Assembly (NCBI RefSeq): GCF_014698305.1
Contig: NZ_JACJST010000011.1
Location: 124,001 to 188,000 of the forward strand
Source of the DNA: Anabaena lutea FACHB-196
GTDB lineage: Bacteria > Cyanobacteriota > Cyanobacteriia > Cyanobacteriales > Nostocaceae
DNA length: 64,000 bases
Direction of reading: 5' to 3'
Both the position numbers and the translations under genes were made by a program. Below, piece by piece: positions 18,105-25,167 of this stretch. Position 1 is the first letter of the stretch; the number at the start of each line of letters is the position of its first letter. The notes beneath the pieces are model-generated. The model saw only the letters and a program-made list of their open reading frames with translations, was not told the origin of the DNA and made no database searches.

Positions 18105-19681
18105 ATTGTTATCTGTTTTTCGATTTTATCCCAGCGAAACTCATCTACTTTTTCTAGGTTGTTAAAAAAGTATTCTTCTAAATACGGTTCAATTTCCATT
18201 TTCCAAATATCTTCAATATCTTCTCGTAGATTAGGAGTCAAAAAGAAAGAAATACCAATTTCATAGTTTTTATCATTAATCGCTTGATTTAATTGTTTTA
18301 AAACATTAATTAAATGAATAGCTGCAAAATTTTTATTTAGGTGATATTTGAATAACACCAAATAATTAGGACGCAGTTCAATAAACGCAAAACGACGACG
18401 TAAAGCATGATCTATTTGTGCAATAGACCTATCTGCTGTGTTCATTGTGCCAATTATGCGGACATTTTCGGGAATACGAAATCTATTACCACCAGCTAGG
18501 GGAATTTCTTGATTACGGTATTCTAGTAAATACATTAATTCACCAAAAACCTGTGCTAAATTAGCGCGGTTAATTTCATCAATAATCAGAACACAAATAT
18601 CTTGACAGAATTCTGCTTTTTTACAAAATTCTAAAAATCTACCGGGAACAAGTGGATATGTTAATTTACCATCGTCACTTTGAGGACGAATACCTTGAAT
18701 AAAGTCTTCATAGGAATATGCTGGATGAAATTGGACTAATTCAGAGAAACCGTTACCTTCACTGATTAGGTGCTTTGCGAGTTTTTCAGCTATGAAAGTT
18801 TTACCTGTTCCGGGTGAACCGTAGAATATGGCTTGTTTCTTGCGATTAATTGTGCGTATCCAACGTTCTATAGTTGTCTCTTCAAAACAGATTTCTTTAC
18901 TGATATCAGATAAACTATATTTAGGATTAGATTCAATATTTGTGTCCACTTTAGTAATCTTTTGTTGATTGAGATATTGAAAATCATATTTTTTTATGGC
19001 TATTAGCCAATAACAGAACATATCGAATAAATCATCATCTCGTAAAGCTGGTACACCAATCTGGTGCATATCTTGAGCCAATTCTTGAATCAGATTACGT
19101 CCTGTATTATTAAGTTCTGGATAATCTGTAAGTTTGTTACCGTAGTTTGTATTAGAAAAATAATTAATAACTCTTTGTGATGTGTTATTTATCAATAAAA
19201 ATTCATTCGGTTGTAGTGCATTCAGAATAGGAGTTAGTATTCCCATATGGAAACCTTTAGATTCAAAGAATTGTGAAAACTGCAACCTCACACAATAACT
19301 AAATAATTGCTTTGGATTACCATTACAGCAACGCACAAAATTTAAAATAACATTAGCAATTTGATTCCAGTCTTCACTTTTACTCCAGTTTGCTTCTTCA
19401 AACCATTCTTTAATATCTTTGGTAATAGCTGGAGCAATATGAATCCAAGCACCTTTTTGACGATTATTGCTTGTATTACTATGAGGTAAAAGTTGTAATA
19501 ATACTAATTCTGTTATATTTTCACCTCTATCTGCTGCTGCTGTAATTGTCTCAAAATTACGATAAGCCTCTTGACGTTGCTGAGTATATGAATTGATATG
19601 ACTTATCCCATCTGCTGTATAGGGATAGGAATTTATAAATTCATAAAATAATTGTATAAATTCAGATTTATGATTTAGCAT
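18101..19681 (-). CDS. mcrB: McrB-type AAA+ GTPase restriction subunit
   Basis: 526 residues. Residues 1-270 are a helical domain of unknown type in place of the classic DUF3578 5-methylcytosine reader. The AAA+ motor follows: Walker A GSPGTGKT (288-295), Walker B VLIIDEINRANL (364-375), the McrB signature MNTADRS (413-419) and arginine-rich ALRRRFAF (426-433). McrB assembles into rings that translocate DNA and activate McrC. The absent classical reader implies that specificity comes from the N-terminal region or from the ASCH proteins encoded just upstream (inference). It starts 19 bases after the small ASCH gene. Confidence 0.92.
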   Translation of the reverse strand: MLNHKSEFIQLFYEFINSYPYTADGISHINSYTQQRQEAYRNFETITAAADRGENITELVLLQLLPHSNTSNNRQKGAWIHIAPAITKDIKEWFEEANWSKSEDWNQIANVILNFVRCCNGNPKQLFSYCVRLQFSQFFESKGFHMGILTPILNALQPNEFLLINNTSQRVINYFSNTNYGNKLTDYPELNNTGRNLIQELAQDMHQIGVPALRDDDLFDMFCYWLIAIKKYDFQYLNQQKITKVDTNIESNPKYSLSDISKEICFEETTIERWIRTINRKKQAIFYGSPGTGKTFIAEKLAKHLISEGNGFSELVQFHPAYSYEDFIQGIRPQSDDGKLTYPLVPGRFLEFCKKAEFCQDICVLIIDEINRANLAQVFGELMYLLEYRNQEIPLAGGNRFRIPENVRIIGTMNTADRSIAQIDHALRRRFAFIELRPNYLVLFKYHLNKNFAAIHLINVLKQLNQAINDKNYEIGISFFLTPNLREDIEDIWKMEIEPYLEEYFFNNLEKVDEFRWDKIEKQITI

Positions 19682-19700
19682 AAATAATTATCATTAAATA

Positions 19701-20195
19701 TTATTTTTTAGTAGACGATATACGGGATTTATCTGGAATTAAAGACTCAAATAACTGAAATTCACTATGTTTTAAATAACGATAACTTTGTGGGGGATGA
19801 AATCTGGGAATTTTGGCTCTCAGAGTTTCCAGTTCTATCGGCTTATGTAGCTCTTTTAGATTTTTAATAAAAATAGCAACAATTGTTGAAGCAGTATTGT
19901 AATATGTTTTATATTCATTACAACTAATTCCAGCTATATTTTCAATCTCCTTCCAAAAATTATTTATGTCTTTTGGCTTTGCTTGAATTTCATTTTGAAT
20001 TATATTATCTACCTCAAATGTAGCAACTAAAGCCTTTGTAGGAGATGAAACATATACTAAAACTAAGTCACCTTTTTGTAAGCGAGTACGAACACGACGT
20101 AGTTCTACTTTTTTCTCTCCAGACAAAATCATTGCTGCATATTTAGGTTTAATTGATAACATTAATATATTCTCAAACATAATCTTATTTTTCAC
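19701..20195 (-). CDS. Small ASCH-domain (PUA-like) protein
   Basis: About 160 residues with an N-terminal ASCH domain: LSIKPKYAAMILSGEKKVELRR, KGDLVLVYVSSPTKALVATFEV, then a helical segment and a SYRYL/FHPPQ tail. ASCH and EVE domains share the PUA fold and bind RNA or modified bases, and often sit beside modification-dependent restriction enzymes. The start is GTG 20195, overlapping the previous stop in GTGA; ATG 20180 (MFENILML) is an alternative. Position between the fusion gene and mcrB makes it a likely specificity or regulatory component (inference). Confidence 0.82.
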   Translation of the reverse strand: MKNKIMFENILMLSIKPKYAAMILSGEKKVELRRVRTRLQKGDLVLVYVSSPTKALVATFEVDNIIQNEIQAKPKDINNFWKEIENIAGISCNEYKTYYNTASTIVAIFIKNLKELHKPIELETLRAKIPRFHPPQSYRYLKHSEFQLFESLIPDKSRISSTKK

Positions 20196-22306
20196 TTTTT
20201 ATTTAAAACACCTAAATTATATAACGTTGGGAAATGAGAATTTTGGATTTTACAAGCCGACTGAAAAGTTGATTTTTTATTTAAAACCGCTTGAACTTTT
20301 TTTAATAGAACAGGATATTTAAATAACTCTGTATTGCTAAAACGAATTGCTATTATATCACCATTTTTATCTTGAGGTATCTTCATAATATCATCTAACT
20401 TATACACTCCTAATCTTTGAAAACGTTGATAAAGCTCTTTAGGCTTACCAATGATGACTTCATCAATAAATGAGCAAGCTCTAATAGAACTTATTCCACA
20501 GTATGAATTGTACTTATCTTCACTTACATACCAGAGAATTCTACCAGGAGCATTTAATCCTCCTGAATTTTTCGCAGATTTATAGTATACAGCTTCACGA
20601 TTAAATGCAAGTTCTTTTTTTTGTCCTAATAGTAATATTTGTTGAGCCAAATATTCATCAAATAAATCCTGCGCCCATCTAGGTTGAATAGGAATAATAA
20701 AATTATTTATTTCAGAATCAATAATTTTTGCTGGAAAAAGGAATTTTTCAAAATCTGCTGATGCTTTAATATCCTTAATTAAGGATTCTGAATTAAGACT
20801 TTCAGCAATTTTCATACAAAAGTTATATTCTTGACTTAAACAAAAACCTATATCATCAAAGCGTATTGATAACTCTGATGCAGTTTCTGCAACTGCTAAA
20901 TTTATCTTTAACCATCCGTTATTAACTCGAATAAAGTTATCTTCCTGAATAGCTTTAATTACTGCTTCTTCTAAATATGGATCAGTAATTCTAGTAAATT
21001 GTCGATTTTCATTAGCAGAAAGTAATATTGATTTAAAAATTATATGTCTTGCTAATGTAGCTGATAGAGGGTTGTTACTTACTCTTAAAAGTGGGATTTC
21101 TAATTCATTGTTTTTATTTCTACTATAAACAAATAAAGCAATAGGTAATTCTTCTTGCTCTGCAACTATATAACACTCGAATTTATCTGTTTCCGAAATA
21201 AATCTTCTTAAATTTTGTCGAAATTTAGATATATTTTCTTGCTGATCCTCACACAAAAAATGTTTAGTTAATAATTCTTCCTGTCCTTTTTTAATTGGTA
21301 TTTTTTCTAACGAAGTTCCAGCCAAGCGTACAGGCTGATAATCAGGTTTATTACGCAGTTCATCTAGTTGTCGTATGAGTTCATTAGGAGTTAATATGGA
21401 AAGTCTGAAATTTTGATATATTTCATCTGCAATTTCTAATAAATCCTGTTCATTGGTTATAAAAACATGAGAATCTGATGCTATGGCTCTGGCTAAATGA
21501 GGTACATCAATATCATCTATAAATACTTTTTTATTTACAAAAAAAACCTTTAATTTTTCTTTTATTATGTCTAAATTATGATTGTTGCATGGTGGTAAAG
21601 ACGTAAAATTTTGAGATAGTTTTAATAGATTATTTCTTTCTTTGCTATCACTAATTGAAATAATATAATTATTGATTTGACCAGTTATACATAATTCTAA
21701 TTCTGACTTAAGCCAATCGCTTAAAAGTAATTTTGCTGCTTCATTTTCTTTATTTTCATTTTGACACAAAAGTAAAAAAATATGTCTATCAATTACGGCA
21801 CAAAGTTTTGATTCTAGCTTTTGGGTAAAAATTGAAGATAACAGATTAGTATGTCCATGATCGAACCACCAATATACAAGTTCTTTTCGAGCTTTACTAT
21901 TACCTGGTTTTTCATATTGAGCAACAAAATTTAGCCTTGACCACATAGATTGCAGTCCATAATCATGGCGACAACTCAATCCAATACCGCTATATTTATC
22001 TTTAGTAATTTTTTTGAGTTCATCAACCAATGAATCGCTAATACGTTGTTTTCTATATGAGGGATCTATACAAAGATGAACAATTGTAATTCTGTCATAA
22101 GAATTACGATATAGTAAATAACCAATACATTTGAATTCCGGTTCAATAGCTACAAGGATCTGACGCTTGATAGCACGTTCTATAAAAGCATCTTTAGGAA
22201 ATAATCCAAGCCTTGAACGGTTAAGACTCCATAAATCTATTACAGCCTGTAAATAAGGAGATTTATCATCTATTGATTCTATTTTTATGTTATTTTTGTT
22301 TGTCAT
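20192..22306 (-). CDS. Multidomain GNAT - PIN - GNAT-like - ASCH-like fusion protein
   Basis: 704 residues from ATG 22306 (MTNKNNIKIE), with AAGG eight bases upstream. Residues 1-150 are a GNAT fold (IVHLCIDPSYRKQRISDSL at 75-93, with a degenerate acetyl-CoA loop). Residues 165-300 are PIN-like: Asp173 in VIDRHI, Asp268 in DVPHLARAIASDSHVF, Asp288 in TNEQDLL. Residues 340-470 look like a second, divergent GNAT-type module. Residues 530-675 resemble ASCH/PUA (IPIQPRWAQDLF, then GRILWYVS). A PIN nuclease joined to an acetyl-CoA-type domain and a base reader suggests an RNA- or tRNA-targeting effector, perhaps abortive (inference). It is first in the operon with ASCH, mcrB and mcrC. Extension to 22495 is rejected because it overlaps the divergent sui1 start. 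Confidence 0.75.
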   Translation of the reverse strand: MTNKNNIKIESIDDKSPYLQAVIDLWSLNRSRLGLFPKDAFIERAIKRQILVAIEPEFKCIGYLLYRNSYDRITIVHLCIDPSYRKQRISDSLVDELKKITKDKYSGIGLSCRHDYGLQSMWSRLNFVAQYEKPGNSKARKELVYWWFDHGHTNLLSSIFTQKLESKLCAVIDRHIFLLLCQNENKENEAAKLLLSDWLKSELELCITGQINNYIISISDSKERNNLLKLSQNFTSLPPCNNHNLDIIKEKLKVFFVNKKVFIDDIDVPHLARAIASDSHVFITNEQDLLEIADEIYQNFRLSILTPNELIRQLDELRNKPDYQPVRLAGTSLEKIPIKKGQEELLTKHFLCEDQQENISKFRQNLRRFISETDKFECYIVAEQEELPIALFVYSRNKNNELEIPLLRVSNNPLSATLARHIIFKSILLSANENRQFTRITDPYLEEAVIKAIQEDNFIRVNNGWLKINLAVAETASELSIRFDDIGFCLSQEYNFCMKIAESLNSESLIKDIKASADFEKFLFPAKIIDSEINNFIIPIQPRWAQDLFDEYLAQQILLLGQKKELAFNREAVYYKSAKNSGGLNAPGRILWYVSEDKYNSYCGISSIRACSFIDEVIIGKPKELYQRFQRLGVYKLDDIMKIPQDKNGDIIAIRFSNTELFKYPVLLKKVQAVLNKKSTFQSACKIQNSHFPTLYNLGVLNKK

Positions 22307-22469
22307 ATTTTTAACCTTGCGATTATAGACTGCATAGCAGCTTAGTTCTTTAAACAAACGGTTATTGTCTATTATGTAGCAATTATATATCCGATTGCTC
22401 CCGCTTAGGCTAAAATAGACAATAGCTAAACTAAAATTATAAAAGTTTATTTTTTCTGCATTAAATTTT

Positions 22470-22823
22470 ATGGCTTCTAATCCCAAATCTGACAAACGCT
22501 TTGTCTACCAAGAATTTGGTAACGGTAGTTCACCCGCACTCGAACGCGCTGTAGAACGGGGAATCCAAGATTTACCCCCAAATCAGCAAAATGTGAGAAT
22601 CCAAGCCACTCGCGCTGGACGCAAAGGTAAAACTGTAACGGTAATTACTGGGTTTCAAACTAAACCAGAAACTTTAGCTACTTTATTAAAACAGTTAAAA
22701 GCCCAATGTGGTACAGGTGGGACTCTGAAAGATAACGAAATTGAAGTTCAGGGAGATCATAAACAGAAGATTTTAGAGATTTTGGTCAAACTTGGTTACA
22801 AAGCCAAAATCAGCGGTGGTTGA
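22470..22823 (+). CDS. SUI1/eIF1-family translation factor (YciH-like)
   Basis: 117 residues with the SUI1 fold: RIQATRAGRKGKTVTVITGF, LLKQLKAQCGTGGTLKDNEIEVQGDHKQKI and a C-terminal LVKLGYKAK. Bacterial YciH is an eIF1-like protein that can influence initiation fidelity. It is divergent from the defence operon; the 163 bases between the two starts presumably hold both promoters. Confidence 0.93.
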   Translation: MASNPKSDKRFVYQEFGNGSSPALERAVERGIQDLPPNQQNVRIQATRAGRKGKTVTVITGFQTKPETLATLLKQLKAQCGTGGTLKDNEIEVQGDHKQKILEILVKLGYKAKISGG

Positions 22824-22912
22824 AGAGTGCGGTTTACCGTATCTTTTCAGGAATTGTATTTATAGCAGGTGATGTTAATTGTAGAGATGTGGAATATTAA
22901 CAGGAGGCTGAA

Positions 22913-23071
22913 ATGGATTTAGTACGGATTTTATGCGCGGTTTTTCTGCCACCTTTAGGAGTATTTTTGCAAGTTGGTTTTGGTCTGGACTTTTGGATTA
23001 ATATCGTTTTGACTTTGTGCGGATATCTTCCAGGAATTATTCACGCGATTTGGATAATTGCGAAGAAATAA
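22913..23071 (+). CDS. Pmp3/UPF0057 (YqaE-like) small membrane protein
   Basis: A 52-residue peptide with two transmembrane helices: MDLVRILCAVFLPPLGVFLQ, then a GLDFWINIVLTLCGYLPGII block and a short HAIWIIAKK tail. This is the standard Pmp3/YqaE family layout, linked to membrane potential and salt or cold stress in other organisms. A perfect AGGAGG (22902-22907) lies six bases before the ATG. Confidence 0.93.
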   Translation: MDLVRILCAVFLPPLGVFLQVGFGLDFWINIVLTLCGYLPGIIHAIWIIAKK

Positions 23072-23152
23072 TTATTGCTGAGAGGTAGGTGTTATTTTCC
23101 TATCTCTCTATTTTTTTTACTAACTTAAAAAATTTCACCAAAAGTCCAGAAT

Positions 23153-23803
23153 ATGAAAATAAAGTATCCCATTAATTTTCACAAAGGTCTAACTTTCCTT
23201 ATCGTGTTGGGACTAATGTTTTTATATCATAATTTTACTATTGGAGCTTGGGTTTATCTTGCCCTTCATAGTACTTATGGTTTTCTTTGGTTAATAAAAG
23301 ATACTATATTTCCAGATAAACAATGGGAGCAGAAAATTCCCACTGTTCAAGGAATAATTACCTTTTTTCTACTTGGCTTGTACTGGGTAGCACCATTTAT
23401 TCTCATTAGTAGCGGTACTGTTCCACCTTTACCATTAGTAGCTGCTGCTATTTCTTTGAATATTGTGGGTGTGTTTTTACATTTTACCAGTGATGCCCAG
23501 AAATACTATACACTCAAGTATAAAACTGGACTAATTACAGAAGGTTTCTTTGCCAGATGTCGTAATACTAACTACCTAGGAGAAGTATTAATTTATCTGG
23601 CATTTGCTATGTTAGCTCAACATTGGCTACCTTTACTAATTCTTGGGTTATTTATAGCTATGATATTTGTTCCCAACATGATCAAAAAAGATAAATCTCT
23701 GTCTCGATACCCTGAGTTTGCAGAATACAAAGAAAATTCTGGTTTGCTGTTTCCTAAACTATGGACATCCAGGAATATTCAAAACGAAGAAACTACTGCT
23801 TAA
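23153..23803 (+). CDS. Membrane methyltransferase-like protein (ICMT/DUF1295 type)
   Basis: 216 residues with about six hydrophobic helices. The C-terminal third has the isoprenylcysteine methyltransferase/steroid-reductase pattern: LITEGFFARCRNTNYLGEVLIYL, then a long membrane helix and SRYPEFAEYKENSGLLFP. The RxxNYLGE motif is the cofactor-binding hallmark of this family. The substrate is unknown. It is followed after about 50 bases by a secreted protein on the same strand. Confidence 0.8.
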   Translation: MKIKYPINFHKGLTFLIVLGLMFLYHNFTIGAWVYLALHSTYGFLWLIKDTIFPDKQWEQKIPTVQGIITFFLLGLYWVAPFILISSGTVPPLPLVAAAISLNIVGVFLHFTSDAQKYYTLKYKTGLITEGFFARCRNTNYLGEVLIYLAFAMLAQHWLPLLILGLFIAMIFVPNMIKKDKSLSRYPEFAEYKENSGLLFPKLWTSRNIQNEETTA

Positions 23804-23853
23804 CGAGAATAAAGATACAACAATATAATTTTACCTTCACCAAAGAGAGTTTT

Positions 23854-24240
23854 ATGAACTACAAAGGTATTGCTTTAGCAGCTTTTTTGGGTATTGCTAC
23901 ACCTGCGATTCTTGATATTGCTATTCCTCAACCTGTACTAGCAGCAAAATACAATTATCCAAAAGGCACATTTGTTGATAAAGAATGGAAAGTCAGTTTG
24001 TCATTTAATAATAATGTTTATTATTACTATGGTGAAAAACTTAATAGTAATGCTTATATAAGCCTGTCTGGTGCTGTCGCTTCAGGAACTAACGACCGTC
24101 AAGTTTACACTTGGAATAATAATGGCACAAAATATCAAGTAAGTTGGCGGCCAAGTGATCCGAGTTTTATTCGGGTAGAGGTAAAAAGTCCTAATGGTAA
24201 GGTGATTTTGAATCGGTTACTCATGGCTACGGGAGATTAG
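23854..24240 (+). CDS. Small secreted protein of unknown function
   Basis: About 128 residues from ATG 23854 (MNYKGIALAAFLG). Residues 1-31 are a signal peptide with a probable cleavage after PVLAA. The mature part is rich in Tyr, Asn and Ser with beta-strand character (VYYYYGEKLNSNAYISLSG, then a SWRPSDPSFIRVEV segment). No family is recognised. A longer frame from 23761 overlaps the preceding gene and lacks a signal at its own start, so it is not used. Confidence 0.72.
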   Translation: MNYKGIALAAFLGIATPAILDIAIPQPVLAAKYNYPKGTFVDKEWKVSLSFNNNVYYYYGEKLNSNAYISLSGAVASGTNDRQVYTWNNNGTKYQVSWRPSDPSFIRVEVKSPNGKVILNRLLMATGD

Positions 24241-24371
24241 AGAAATTGATTGATAACGGGTTATGGGTAATAGGTGAAAGCTTATTACCTATTTGCTCAA
24301 CAAATTATGATGGATATTTTAGTTACAAAATAAAATATATTTACTTAAGATAAATTGTCAGGAGTTCATAA

Positions 24372-24869
24372 ATGACTACAGTAGTATGTTGGTTAAACAA
24401 AGACAGAGGTGTAAATTGTGAACTGGCAATATTTGGTTTTTGTCATGTTAGCTCTGAATTTAAAATAATTCATTTATATCAAAAAAACAAAGATAATCCA
24501 TTAGATATTGTAGTTACAGAAGAAAATACCTTAGATGATAACCATTTACTCATACTTGGCGATAAAAAGAAAGAAATACGTCAACTTATCGAGAACAAAA
24601 GAGCAGAATACGTTGAAAACGAGTTTTTATGGTGGTATTCTCCTAAAGAAGTAATAGAAAGTCTTATAGAAGAAGAAAAATTTAAGACTATAGGTGGTTC
24701 AATACAGACGTGTATTGCCGCAGAATCTGAATTTAAAATATATGCCAATGCTTTTCCTAGAAAACAAGGTATTCAACAAGAAACAATGTTGTATCAAAAT
24801 ATAGATCCTGATGATATTGTTAATATTGGTAATTGTTTTATAGCCTTTCCAATATTTCCAATATTTTGA
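24372..24869 (+). CDS. Hypothetical protein, 165 residues
   Basis: A soluble acidic protein beginning MTTVVCWLNKDRGVNC, with a Lys/Glu-rich middle and a hydrophobic tail (FIAFPIFPIF). The opening strand followed by IGGSIQTCIAAESEFKIYANAF could belong to an Ntn-hydrolase-like fold, but no catalytic residue can be assigned. Its terminal residues repeat FPIF. No neighbour suggests a role. Confidence 0.6.
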   Translation: MTTVVCWLNKDRGVNCELAIFGFCHVSSEFKIIHLYQKNKDNPLDIVVTEENTLDDNHLLILGDKKKEIRQLIENKRAEYVENEFLWWYSPKEVIESLIEEEKFKTIGGSIQTCIAAESEFKIYANAFPRKQGIQQETMLYQNIDPDDIVNIGNCFIAFPIFPIF

Positions 24870-25035
24870 CCAATTTAATAACGATAAATATCTCTAAAAT
24901 GAGCTTATTCATTTCCACAGATATTGTCCAAGCCAGTTGATTTAAAAAACTTGGGAATTATCTAAAATTTATTATTGATATCTAATACTACTTCTACAAA
25001 TTAATGAAATATGGATTTATTGGTTTGCATGATCA

Positions 25036-25159
25036 ACCGCCTGGGAATGAATTCCCAGTCTAATAACCCAAGTCCGTTAAAACGGACTAAAAGCTTTTTT
25101 CAGTCGTCTTCAGACGACTTTTGCTATTAGACTCAGAATTCATTCTGAGGCGGGTTATT
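25036..25159. repeat. Multi-hairpin palindromic element downstream of nifJ
   Basis: Four successive palindromes are visible: GGGAATGAATTCCC, AGTCCGTTAAAACGGACT, AGTCGTCTTCAGACGACT and CTCAGAATTCATTCTGAG. An outer pair (GTCTAATA ... TATTAGAC) surrounds the middle two. It ends just before the nifJ stop, so it lies in the nifJ 3' untranslated region and may fold as a compact RNA end. Confidence 0.8.
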
Positions 25160-25167
25160 ATTAGCAA

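Noticed and set aside
22307-22495. Longer N-terminus for the GNAT-PIN fusion protein
   Set aside because: It would overlap the divergent SUI1 start and lacks family-like sequence; ATG 22306 has a suitable AAGG upstream.
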